Assembly: GCA_022563535.1 (NCBI GenBank)
Contig: JADFNE010000010.1
Location: 1 to 64,000, forward strand
Direction of reading: 5' to 3'
Length of the DNA stretch: 64,000 nucleotides
DNA from: Myxococcales bacterium
GTDB taxonomy: Bacteria; Myxococcota_A; UBA9160; UBA4427
Part shown: positions 36,511-45,079 of the stretch, piece after piece
Layout: every line of letters begins with the position of its first letter
Position numbering within the stretch: the stretch's first letter is position 1
Program-made: the position numbers and the translations under genes
Notes under the pieces: generated by a model
The model's database searches: none
What the model was told of the DNA's origin: nothing
What the model saw: only the letters and a program-made list of their open reading frames with translations

Positions 36511-37746
36511 TCAGCGTACCGGGAGCTTTCGCACCTGATCCACGGTGGCGTCCAACTCGATCTCCGCCAGCCGAATCGCCAGTGAATCCCCCGCGTCCAC
36601 ATCCTCGGCGCGACGCACAATGCTCCCGTCGACGCCACGGCGGACCAGCGCGTAGCCCCGGCCGAGAACAGCCAATGGCGACAGCGAATCGAGCCGTGCC
36701 GCCTGGGCAGCCAGCAACCCGCGACCCCCAATGTGCAGACTCCGCCCCAAGCGGCCGAGCGCCCGGGCGGCCGCGACGAACCTTGCGCGTTGGGCAGCCA
36801 CCCGTGCAGTTGGCGCGAGCATGCGCAGGGCGTCTCTTTCTTTTATGTGCCGACTGCGGGCCGCTTCAATCAATCCGGTCATGCCGTTGACCAGGCGACG
36901 AATGCTGCCCGACAGTCCCGCCGCCAACGCTTCGCGGTCCGGCAACGCGAGTTCTGCGGCGGCCGAAGGCGTCGGAGCTCTCAAGTCGGCGACCAGATCA
37001 CAGATGGTGACGTCCGTCTCGTGCCCCACCCCGCTGATGATCGGAACCGTAGAACGCGCAACCGCCCGGGCAACGACCTCACTGTTGAACGCCCAAAGAT
37101 CTTCTAGCGATCCCCCACCTCGCACGACGAGGATGACGTCGACATTGCCATGGGCGACCAACGCGTCGAGGGCTGCAACAATTTCGTTTTCCGCGCCCTC
37201 TCCTTGCACCCGGGTTGGGGAGATCAAGAGCGTGGCTTCCGGAAAGCGGCGGCCGCTGACATCGATGACATCACGCACCGCTGCACTCGTGGGCGATGTC
37301 ACGACACCCACGCGCCTCGGGATCTCGGGCAAAGCCAGCTTGCGATCTGCCTCGAAGAGCCCCTCGCTTTCGAGCTTGCGTCGCAATTGCTCGAAGGCCA
37401 GCTGCAGCGCCCCAAGGCCGACGGGTTCGACGTTCTTGACGATCAACTGCAGGTCGCCGCGGGCTTCGTAAACCCCGACATCCGCGCTCACGATGACTTC
37501 GGTGCCTTCTTCGAGTTCGAAACGCAGTCGCCCTGCTGCGCCGCGAAACAACGCCGCCCGCAGCTGGCCGCGATCGTCCTTCAAGGTGAAGTAGCAGTGA
37601 CCGGAAGAAGCGCGGTGGAGGTTGCTGATTTCCCCCTGCACCCACACGCGGCCGACTCGGTCCTGCAGCAGACCGTTGATCCCCGCGAGCAGCGCACCGA
37701 CTGAATAGATCTTGCGGGCAGATGCTCGGCTTTCGGGTTCAGCCAT
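36511..37746 (-). CDS. xseA: Exodeoxyribonuclease VII large subunit
   Basis: Catalytic subunit of ExoVII, 411 residues, which degrades single-stranded DNA from both ends. An OB-fold N-terminal domain (VWVQGEISNLHRASSGHCYF) is followed by the catalytic domain with RRVGVVTSPTSAAVRDVI, VVRGGGSLEDLWAFN and ISGVGHETDVTICDLVAD. The helical arm and the C-terminal VLGRGYALVR segment are present. The start overlaps the end of the S41 peptidase gene by 8 bases. Confidence 0.95.
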   Translation of the reverse strand: MAEPESRASARKIYSVGALLAGINGLLQDRVGRVWVQGEISNLHRASSGHCYFTLKDDRGQLRAALFRGAAGRLRFELEEGTEVIVSADVGVYEARGDLQLIVKNVEPVGLGALQLAFEQLRRKLESEGLFEADRKLALPEIPRRVGVVTSPTSAAVRDVIDVSGRRFPEATLLISPTRVQGEGAENEIVAALDALVAHGNVDVILVVRGGGSLEDLWAFNSEVVARAVARSTVPIISGVGHETDVTICDLVADLRAPTPSAAAELALPDREALAAGLSGSIRRLVNGMTGLIEAARSRHIKERDALRMLAPTARVAAQRARFVAAARALGRLGRSLHIGGRGLLAAQAARLDSLSPLAVLGRGYALVRRGVDGSIVRRAEDVDAGDSLAIRLAEIELDATVDQVRKLPVR

Positions 37747-39154
37747 GCTGCGGCGGATCGGTCGCGGGATCAGCGGATTTGCGCAGGTGATCGAAGTAGC
37801 GCCAGGTCTTCAGGACTTCGAGACCGCGGTCGAGTTGTCGGTCTGGCCTGTCTGCGGAATCGTCAGATTCACCGCTGCCAGCCGACCCTTCGCTTTCCGG
37901 ATCGGCTTCTTCCTGGGTGAAGTGTCCCTCGAGATCCCGTTCTCGCACCCGTCGGGGCTGCACCACCATTTCGTCCGACTCTGGGGGTTGTTCGACGACG
38001 ATGTCGGGTTGGATCCCGGTCTCCTGAATCGAGCGCCCAGAGGGCGTGTAGTAGAGCGCTGTCGTGAGACGCAACGCGGCCCCGCCTTCCAGGGGATACA
38101 CGGTCTGCACCGAACCTTTGCCGAATGTCTCTACCCCGAGCACCAGGGCTCGCTGATGATCCTGCAACGCGCCCGCCACGATCTCCGACGCGCTCGCGCT
38201 TCCTTCGTTTACCAGCACCACGATCGGATAGTCCGGTTCGGTGCCGTCGAGACTCGCGATGTAGTCCTCGCGCTGGGTTACTTCACGCCCCTGGGTGTAG
38301 ACGATCACTCCAGCGCTCAACCAGGTATCGGAAACCTTCACCGCCTGATCGAGCAGTCCGCCCGGGTTGTCTCGCAGATCGATCACCAGACCTTTGAGGA
38401 CGCCCACACCTGCTTTGGACTCGGGATCGCTGTGCGCTGCGGCCGTCTCGCGGTGAATCTTTTCGAGCGCATCGCGCATTTCTTCGTCTGTTCGCTCCTG
38501 GAATGCGCTGATTCGCACGTAGCCGTAGCCCGGCTCCAGCAACCTCCCCTCGACACTATTGAGTTTCACCACATCCCGCGTCAGCGTAAAGGGTCGCGGC
38601 TCGTCGAAATCCTTGCGAAAGATGTGAATCGTGATTTCGGATCCCTTGGGTCCGCGCATCAAGTGCACGGCTTCGAGAAGCGACATGTTCTTGGTGCCAC
38701 GACAGTCTTCGCTCCAATCGTCGGGACGCTCGGTCGGGCAGATCGTCACGATGCGATCGCGCGCGTGAATGCCGGCTCGATCTGCGGGAGTTCCGTCGAT
38801 CGGGGAGACGACCTCGATCGGTTCTCCTTGTCGCTTGGTGATCTCGATCCCCAGACCGTGAAACTCACCGCGGGTATCGACCTGCATTTCTCGATAGGCC
38901 TCGGAGTCGAGAAAGGCAGAATGCGGATCCAGTTCGCGCAACATGCCGTTGAGCGCGCCGACCAGCAAATCGTGTTCGTCGACGGCTTCGACATAGTTCC
39001 CGCGAACGTGGGTCAAGACGGTCGAAAAGAGCGCGAGATCCTCGTAGCGAGAACTCGCCGCCGTGACGCCGGCCGCCACGATGCAAAGCAGCGATACCGT
39101 CAGCACGCAGCCGAGAATGAAAGAACGCCAAGAATGAGAAACGCCTAGCGACAT
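37739..39154 (-). CDS. S41 family C-terminal processing peptidase
   Basis: Periplasmic protease of about 471 residues from ATG 39154 (a GTG at 39175 is possible). An N-terminal signal anchor (ILGCVLTVSLLCIVAAGVTA) is followed by a PDZ domain (GLGIEITKRQGEPIEVVSPI) and the protease domain. The Ser-Lys pair is seen in VNEGSASASEIVAGAL and ETFGKGSVQTVYPL. Family members trim peptidoglycan hydrolases and other envelope proteins, which fits the position next to envC, ftsX and ftsE. The last 70 residues are acidic and of low complexity. Confidence 0.92.
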   Translation of the reverse strand: MSLGVSHSWRSFILGCVLTVSLLCIVAAGVTAASSRYEDLALFSTVLTHVRGNYVEAVDEHDLLVGALNGMLRELDPHSAFLDSEAYREMQVDTRGEFHGLGIEITKRQGEPIEVVSPIDGTPADRAGIHARDRIVTICPTERPDDWSEDCRGTKNMSLLEAVHLMRGPKGSEITIHIFRKDFDEPRPFTLTRDVVKLNSVEGRLLEPGYGYVRISAFQERTDEEMRDALEKIHRETAAAHSDPESKAGVGVLKGLVIDLRDNPGGLLDQAVKVSDTWLSAGVIVYTQGREVTQREDYIASLDGTEPDYPIVVLVNEGSASASEIVAGALQDHQRALVLGVETFGKGSVQTVYPLEGGAALRLTTALYYTPSGRSIQETGIQPDIVVEQPPESDEMVVQPRRVRERDLEGHFTQEEADPESEGSAGSGESDDSADRPDRQLDRGLEVLKTWRYFDHLRKSADPATDPPQHG

Positions 39155-39257
39155 CACACCTACCCCTGTTGACACCTACCCTGTTGACAATCCAGCGTTG
39201 GGCGAGAAAAACTAGCAGCTGATCGAAGAACCAACACCTCAGCCGGGTTTAGTCGGG

Positions 39258-40454
39258 TTACTGCAGCCACTCGACTGGGTCGAGTGGCTCACCGCCCCGG
39301 CGCACCTCGAAATAGAAGCTGGGTCCCGAAAGCGAACCCGACTCACCGGCGGTCGCCAAGGTATCACCCCGGTCGACCGTCTGGCCGACTTCGACGAAAA
39401 TATCGGCGAGATGACCCGAGACGGTGAAGTAACGGTCGCCGTGATCGAGAATCACGATCTTCCCATAACCGAGGAACCAACCCGCGTAACGCACCTCGCC
39501 AAACGCCACGGCGTGGATCGAGTCGCCGAGTGCGACGCCGAACTCGATGCCTTTATTGAAGGTCTCGGTGCGGTACTCGGAATCGATCACCAGACCAAAC
39601 GCAGAGGTGGCCTCGCCCCGGACCGGAGCGGGGAGCTTCCCCTTCTGGGCCTCGAAGTGCACATTGTCGAGTCCCGATGCCCCGGGACGACTGGATTCGC
39701 CAAGCGCGACTAGTTTTTCTTCGAGAGCTCGCGCCGCGCGTTCGAGTTCCACCAACATCGCCCGTTCCATTGACCGATCGCTTCGTACCCGAGCTAGCAA
39801 TGTGGTCTTGCTGCCGCGCTCTTCTCTCAAAGCGACACTGCGATGTTCCAGTTCTCGTGCCGTCTCGTCTCGCCGTTGCGCTCGGCGCTGCGCCTCACTG
39901 CGCACTGCCTCCAACGCTCGATGTTCGCGATTGAACCGTTCGACCAGGTCGGTGTCGTGTTCGAGCAGCTTGCGCAAGAACGACGCCCGGCTGATCAGTT
40001 CGGGCAATGAGCTCGAAGAGAACAGCACCCGCAGAGGTCCGACTTCCCCGGTTTTGTATAGACCGACGACCCGCTTGCTCATGGCGTCGCGAGTTCGGTC
40101 GAGTTTTGCTTGCGCCCGGGCCTCATTTTTCAGGCTCTCGGCCAGGGCCACTTGCGCGCTTTCGGCGGCGATCTTGGCAGCCGCGACCTTGCGGGTCAGC
40201 GCATCGACTCTGCGGTCGATCTCTTCGAGGCGGCCAAAGATCTCGCGCTCTTTTTCTTCCTTCTGTCCGACGCGTTTCCGGGCATCGAGGATCTGCTCAC
40301 GAAGTTCGTTGAGCAGTCCGCCCTCGGATTCATCAACCTCTTCTTGTGCTCGAGCCCCAGTCGCGGAGGTCAGGGCTGCGACGAGAACCAATGCACTGGC
40401 AGCCCTTCGAAAATAATCAGCCTTCGCGAGACGAGAGCAATCCCGGGCGGACAC
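39258..40454 (-). CDS. envC: EnvC-like murein hydrolase activator (degenerate M23/LytM)
   Basis: Exported protein of 398 residues: a signal peptide (AASALVLVAALTSATGARAQ), a long coiled coil (about residues 40-250), and a C-terminal LytM domain (about 280-398). The zinc ligands of active M23 enzymes are lost: the first site reads NKGIEFGV instead of HxGxD, and the last HxH reads SFYFEVR. E. coli EnvC has the same kind of degenerate LytM domain and activates amidases under FtsEX control. The ftsX gene lies 3 bases upstream, so the gene order supports this role. The start codon is GTG. Confidence 0.88.
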   Translation of the reverse strand: MSARDCSRLAKADYFRRAASALVLVAALTSATGARAQEEVDESEGGLLNELREQILDARKRVGQKEEKEREIFGRLEEIDRRVDALTRKVAAAKIAAESAQVALAESLKNEARAQAKLDRTRDAMSKRVVGLYKTGEVGPLRVLFSSSSLPELISRASFLRKLLEHDTDLVERFNREHRALEAVRSEAQRRAQRRDETARELEHRSVALREERGSKTTLLARVRSDRSMERAMLVELERAARALEEKLVALGESSRPGASGLDNVHFEAQKGKLPAPVRGEATSAFGLVIDSEYRTETFNKGIEFGVALGDSIHAVAFGEVRYAGWFLGYGKIVILDHGDRYFTVSGHLADIFVEVGQTVDRGDTLATAGESGSLSGPSFYFEVRRGGEPLDPVEWLQ

Positions 40455-40457
40455 GAC

Positions 40458-41366
40458 TTAACCCGAGTTTCCGCGCCATCCCAGCAGCGCAGCCAGCGAT
40501 CCAATGGCTCCAAGTGTCGCCCCGCCCAGCACCAGACTCATCAACTCGCCAAAGTCGAAGAAGCGGGGTTTCGCGCTACCCAGAAAGAAGGAAAGGCCGA
40601 ATTGAATTTGAGGAGCAAAGAGTTCGAAAGCGATATAGAGCAGGAGCACGGCAAGCAACCCACCGGCCATGCCCTGCAGCGTTCCCTCCAACAAGAAGGG
40701 CACGCGAACGAAGGTGCGGGACGCCCCGACCAGGGAAAGAATCTCGAGTTCGTCGCTCCGGGAGTAGATCGCGAGACGAATCGTATTGGCGACAATCATC
40801 AGCGCCGAAATCGCCAACACGGCGCCCAGGCCCACGGCGATGAAGCGGACCAGCGCTGCAGCCCGAGTGTATCCGCCAATCCATTCCTGCCCCTTGGCAA
40901 GTTCCGCAATTCCGGGCAGGCCTTCGAGAGCCTCTGCCACGATCTGGAGACCCTGCTCGGTGCGATGCTCGGGCAGCAGTGATATTTCGATCGACGTCGG
41001 CAGCGGGTTGCTGTCCAGGCCTTCGAGCATGGCTGCGGCACCTGCGGTCTTTTCGAAGCGAGCCATGGCTTCTTCCGGCGATACCAGGCTCACGGAATGG
41101 ACGCCTTCGACCGTCGCCACCCGGACGGCGATCAGGCGCGCTTCCTCCATGTGAAGATCGGGTTCGAGGTAGGCGGTGACCTGGAGATCTTGGCCGATTC
41201 GCTCGAGCATCCCGCTCATATTGCCCACCAGCAACGCGAAGGCTCCCACCAGGACCAGGGTTACCGCGATCGTCACGATTGCGGCAATGCACGTCACACC
41301 GCTCGAGCGCATGCCGCGAAACGCGGTCCGGATCAGGAGAAAAATGACTGTCCGGACTCGACTCAC
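40458..41366 (-). CDS. ftsX: Cell-division ABC permease FtsX
   Basis: FtsX of 302 residues: a cytoplasmic N-terminus, one helix (VTCIAAIVTIAVTLVLVGAFALLVG), an extracytoplasmic domain (about 60-165) and three C-terminal helices. The extracytoplasmic domain contains YLEPDLHMEEAR-like and VTLVSPEEA-like strands seen in bacterial FtsX. It transmits ATP hydrolysis by FtsE to a periplasmic hydrolase activator, here EnvC. The start is GTG, overlapping the ftsE stop (GTGA). Confidence 0.92.
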   Translation of the reverse strand: MSRVRTVIFLLIRTAFRGMRSSGVTCIAAIVTIAVTLVLVGAFALLVGNMSGMLERIGQDLQVTAYLEPDLHMEEARLIAVRVATVEGVHSVSLVSPEEAMARFEKTAGAAAMLEGLDSNPLPTSIEISLLPEHRTEQGLQIVAEALEGLPGIAELAKGQEWIGGYTRAAALVRFIAVGLGAVLAISALMIVANTIRLAIYSRSDELEILSLVGASRTFVRVPFLLEGTLQGMAGGLLAVLLLYIAFELFAPQIQFGLSFFLGSAKPRFFDFGELMSLVLGGATLGAIGSLAALLGWRGNSG

Positions 41367-42088
41367 ACAATACGCCCAGTGGCGGGGATATCCTCGACGA
41401 CGCGACCTGCTTCGAGACGCACCACCCGCTTGCCGTAGCGCTCGATCAAGTGCATGTCGTGAGTGGCGACGATCACGGTGGTACCGCGGGTCGCGGAATC
41501 GACGATCAGATCCATGATTTCGAGGGTGAGCTCCGGGTCGAGATTTCCCGTGGGCTCGTCTGCGAGCAGGATTTCGGGTTGGTTCACCAGCGCCCGGGCG
41601 ATCGCGACCCGCTGCTGCTCACCTCCCGAAAGCGAAAGCGGATGATGGAAACGCCGGTGCTGCAGCCCCACTTGTTTGAGCACCTGAAAGGTTCGGTTGC
41701 GGGTTTCGCGGCGGGGCGTGCCGAGAACGTCCAACGACATCCCGACGTTTTCTTCGAGGGTGCGATTCTGCAGCAGTTTGAAGTCCTGGAACACGACTCC
41801 AATGCGACGGCGCAGATAAGGAATGGCCGCCCCCTCGAGCCGGGCGATGTTGCGACCGAGCACCAGGATCTGGCCTTCGCTTGGACGTTCGGCGGCGAAC
41901 AAATGCTTGAGCAAGGTGGTCTTGCCCGCGCCGCTGGAACCGGTGAGAAATGCGAACTCGCCGCGCTTGAACTCGAGGCTCACGTCGTGCAGCGCAAACG
42001 TACCCGCCGAGTACGACTTGGATACGTGATACATCCGCACCGAAAGTTCGTCGCTCGAGCCCTTACGCATGGGCTCTCGCAGCGTCAC
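41363..42088 (-). CDS. ftsE: Cell-division ATPase FtsE
   Basis: ATPase partner of FtsX. Walker A is GSSGAGKTT, signature [17 protein letters not shown], Walker [15 protein letters not shown]. The start is uncertain: GTG 42088 gives a GTGA overlap with the upstream gene, as used elsewhere in this operon, while ATG 42070 or 42034 gives shorter N-termini closer to typical FtsE. Up to 241 residues. It heads the FtsEX-EnvC division module. Confidence 0.92.
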   Translation of the reverse strand: MTLREPMRKGSSDELSVRMYHVSKSYSAGTFALHDVSLEFKRGEFAFLTGSSGAGKTTLLKHLFAAERPSEGQILVLGRNIARLEGAAIPYLRRRIGVVFQDFKLLQNRTLEENVGMSLDVLGTPRRETRNRTFQVLKQVGLQHRRFHHPLSLSGGEQQRVAIARALVNQPEILLADEPTGNLDPELTLEIMDLIVDSATRGTTVIVATHDMHLIERYGKRVVRLEAGRVVEDIPATGRIV

Positions 42089-42621
42089 TTTGGCGGACGC
42101 TTGCGCTTACGTGCGTTATCGACGAGAAAATCGAGTACGACTTCGTCCAAGGGTTTCTGTGACACCACACCGTCACCGAAGGCGCGGGTCAGCTGCTCCT
42201 TCGCCGACTCGGGCTCTGTTCCATTGGAAGGCGCTGCACCTGCGGGCGTCTCCTCTGAAGCCTTGGTCGCAACCGGGCTTGGCTCGACGATCTCCGGCGG
42301 AGGAATAGTAACATCGGTGTCCGGCCCCTTCTCGTCGTCAAAAATATTGGGGCCCAGACGCGAAACGATCGCTTCGTCGTGTTCTCCCCTGGTCAGACCG
42401 CGCAGCATGGTCTTGTGCTGGTTTTCCATCATCGATCGGACTTGTTGATCGAGATCATCCGCTCCGAGCATGTCGGCGTACTCGCCCTTCATGGAGGCGA
42501 GGATGTCTCCGCCTTTGAACAAGTGCGTGAGGATGTGCGGGTTGCTGACACCACTCGCCTCACTCTGGACGTGGAAGAGAACGCCGCGGTGGCGAATGTT
42601 CGTGTTGAAACCGGAAACCAT
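42085..42621 (-). CDS. Conserved protein of unknown function, deltaproteobacteria-like
   Basis: A 178-residue protein starting at ATG 42621. Its N-terminal segment NTNIRHRGVLFHVQSEASG followed by NPHILTHLFKGGDILAS recalls a conserved protein I associate with deltaproteobacteria, always of unknown function. A helical middle (DLDQQVRSMMENQHKTMLRGL) is followed by an acidic, Pro-rich linker and a basic C-terminal helix. It is the first gene of the long minus-strand operon and overlaps ftsE. I do not assign a function. Confidence 0.75.
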   Translation of the reverse strand: MVSGFNTNIRHRGVLFHVQSEASGVSNPHILTHLFKGGDILASMKGEYADMLGADDLDQQVRSMMENQHKTMLRGLTRGEHDEAIVSRLGPNIFDDEKGPDTDVTIPPPEIVEPSPVATKASEETPAGAAPSNGTEPESAKEQLTRAFGDGVVSQKPLDEVVLDFLVDNARKRKRPPK

Positions 42622-42941
42622 TCCCAACTTTTGTCCTTCAAAACCGAAAGTTCGACCCGCGTGAAGCCCCGCCACGCTTCGAGGCTCCGATAGTACGGAA
42701 TTTCGCACGCACACATTGGCGCGCGACACCGAACACATCACAAACCGGCAAGCACGGATTTTCTATCGGGAATTTTGGGTTCGACCTGAACTCCACGGAG
42801 GCCATCGGCCAATTAAACCCGAAGTCCATGCGGTGTTAATTCCCCTCATTCTAGAGATGGCTCGGGTTCCGGCTGAACCCAACCCGACGGAACCATTGCA
42901 AAGGCCTGTCGCGTCGCGGGTTTGCCCGCCCGGGCGGGGGT
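42622..42941. other. Intergenic region with a GC-rich hairpin after the dipeptidase gene
   Basis: No gene is seen in this spacer. Just past the dipeptidase stop (minus strand) lie overlapping GC-rich hairpins: GCGGG-TTTG-CCCGC at 42916-42929 and the palindrome CCCGCCCGGGCGGG at 42925-42938. They could help end transcription of the dipeptidase, though no T-tract follows. The promoter of the operon that begins at 42621 should also be here. Confidence 0.4.
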
Positions 42942-44102
42942 TCATCCTGCGGGCAGTACTTGTCGCATGACCCGCAAAATATTTCCACCCAAAATTTTTG
43001 CGATGGATGCATCGGAGAGCCCGGCGTCGATCATGGCCTGGGTGAGCACGGGCAACTGACTGGTATCGAAGGCGACGGTGGTCGAACCGTCGTAGTCCGA
43101 GCCCAGAGAAACGTGCTCGTCTCCCACCAGCGCGATGATGTGGAGCATCGCGGCGACAATCTTCTGGGGCGACGTCCCACAGACCGCCGTCACCCAGTAC
43201 CCCACTCCGATCACCCCACCGCCCTCAGCGATCGCGCGCACCTGTCGATCGGAAAGGTTGCGGGGGTTGTCGCAGGTTCCCTTGACTCCGGTATGGGAAA
43301 CCACCGTTGGAACCTTCACCATGGCGAGCACTTCATTTATGGCCGTAGGCGAAACGTGCGCGAGATCGATCATGATGCCCCGGTCGACCATGCCCGCCAC
43401 CAACTCGCGACCCAGAGGCGTGAGCCCGCCTTTTTCAATTCCGTGGGCCGAACCCGCATAGGCGTTGTCGAAAAAGTGCGTGAGACCGATCATCCGAACG
43501 CCAGCGAGATCAAAGCGCGCCAAATCTGTTGCTGGATTCTCCAGAGCCTGCGCGCCTTCCAGTCCGAGCAGGGCTCCGATCCGGTTCTCGTTTCTGGCGC
43601 GCGCGTCGAGCAGCGCCTCGAGATCTGCACGCGTCCGGATCAAGACCAGTTGGCCCCGAGAGAGTTCGACCGTGCGACGGATCCGGGCTCCCTGCAGCAT
43701 TCCCCGTCGGTACGGACTCGACAGACCAGACGGGCCCCGCTGTGCGAACTCCATCAGGGTCAACAAGTCGAGGTCGTTGCCGTCGGTTGCGTGAATATCA
43801 GAGGACAGCGGAACCTGGGTCGGCGCAGTAAAGAACTGCAGCCCGACGCCGCCCTCGACCAGCCGAGGCAAATCGACATGGCCGACCTCCGAGCGTTCGA
43901 GCAAGTCGCGCCCCGTCAGCGAGGAGTCTGCGTGCAGGTCGACCACGAACGATGACCGATGCAGCGCCCGAGCGTGTTCACTCACGACTGGAAGTGGAAG
44001 CGGCTCGACCCGATTCATGAAACGTTCGAAGTTGGCCCCGAGCGCGAAGAACGAAAACGTAAGCGCCAGGCACGCCACCAGCCCGTAGAGCACCCACTTC
44101 AT
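42942..44102 (-). CDS. Membrane dipeptidase (peptidase family M19)
   Basis: Zinc dipeptidase of 386 residues with an N-terminal membrane anchor (VLYGLVACLALTFSFFALG). The metal ligands of the family are visible: HxD in VVDLHADSS (His57, Asp59), the bridging Glu in LGLEGAQAL, and His in DLAHVSP and VSHTGVKG. The C-terminal GSDYDGS segment, which closes the barrel, is also present. The family hydrolyses dipeptides, including D-residue peptides and some beta-lactams. Confidence 0.92.
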   Translation of the reverse strand: MKWVLYGLVACLALTFSFFALGANFERFMNRVEPLPLPVVSEHARALHRSSFVVDLHADSSLTGRDLLERSEVGHVDLPRLVEGGVGLQFFTAPTQVPLSSDIHATDGNDLDLLTLMEFAQRGPSGLSSPYRRGMLQGARIRRTVELSRGQLVLIRTRADLEALLDARARNENRIGALLGLEGAQALENPATDLARFDLAGVRMIGLTHFFDNAYAGSAHGIEKGGLTPLGRELVAGMVDRGIMIDLAHVSPTAINEVLAMVKVPTVVSHTGVKGTCDNPRNLSDRQVRAIAEGGGVIGVGYWVTAVCGTSPQKIVAAMLHIIALVGDEHVSLGSDYDGSTTVAFDTSQLPVLTQAMIDAGLSDASIAKILGGNILRVMRQVLPAG

Positions 44103-44319
44103 CTGCTTCTTCTCCCTCCCAAACCCGCGATCGCACCCGATGCCGAGCTGTCATCTCAGCGCACGATAGCGCTCCCCTTTCCGGTTTCGATCAACCCCAC
44201 AGCAGCTCACCTTCGGCTCCGGACAAGCGACGTGGAACAACACAACGGCTAAACTGGGTGACAGGTCACCGGCCGGCGAGAGCACGATCCGGCAAACCGA
44301 ATTTACCCAATGAGGCTCA

Positions 44320-44805
44320 ATGATAAAGAACATCACCATCGCGGAGCTCGTCGGGCCCGCAATCGCCAAGTACAGCTCCCAAGATCAACGTATATTCGCA
44401 GCGCTCGCCGAAAGAATCGCCGCCTCGCGTTATCGCGCCTGGGCGGAAGCCATCGGCGATGAGGACCAGCGCAGTACCCTGCTCGGCTGCGCCGGGCGCG
44501 AAGAAGAAATCGCTCAGCGGGTCGAATCCCTGGAGCCCGACGCGGCGGCGATGCAGGAACAGATGCTAAAAGACAATCCACAGCTGCAGCACCAGTATCT
44601 GGGCCTGTTCGATGGGCTGGCGCTGCCGGATCAGTTTGCGCTTTAGGCCGAAGCAGAACTCGCGGGTGCGGCGGCATGGCGGGCCTTTGCCGACGCGTGT
44701 TCCAACCCGGGTGAAGCGGAGAAACTGCGCTCGTGCGCTCCGCTCGAAGAAGCGAACGCAGCCGACCTGAAACAGATCATCGCATCGATGACCACCGGAC
44801 GTTGA
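44320..44805 (+). pseudogene. Small gene interrupted by an in-frame TAG (44644-44646)
   Basis: The frame from ATG 44320, with a GAGG site just upstream, encodes 108 residues (helical, rich in Ala/Glu) and stops at TAG 44644. The same frame then stays open for another 52 codons to TGA 44803 and keeps the same composition: AELAGAAAWRAFADACSNPG, then EAEKLRSCAPLEEANAADLK. I think the original protein had about 161 residues and the TAG is a recent nonsense mutation, a sequencing error or a recoded codon. No family is recognised. If the short form is real, only the first 108 residues are made. Confidence 0.55.
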
Positions 44806-45079
44806 GATCCGATGATCGATCTCGCCCGGATCTCGGCCAAGATGGAGAGCGCTCCCCGTGGCGGCGGGGATCGAGTAAGTCCCCCGATCGGCTCGATGTT
44901 TTGCATATGCTCGCTAAAGTGGGGCGCGCCCGGGAGAGATTCGCTCAAAGGCGTGTTCTCTCCGTGATTTAGGCGAACTACTTCCAGTGCTGTGGGTGTC
45001 AAAGGCTGTACACCCCCAAACAGATAACTGCCGTACAAAGCGAGTAGGCTCCCATGCCCGCGTTTAGAGAGACTGGTCG
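44806..45079. other. Upstream region of the two-partner secretion operon
   Basis: No gene is seen. A short inverted repeat (GGGTGT at 44994-44999 with ACACCC at 45010-45015) lies about 65 bases ahead of the transporter start. The promoter of the surface-protein operon should be here, but I cannot point to clear -35 and -10 boxes. Confidence 0.3.

Noticed and set aside
37712-39148. 478-residue plus-strand open frame
   Set aside because: Antisense to the S41 peptidase gene, which has clear catalytic motifs. The plus-strand frame has none.
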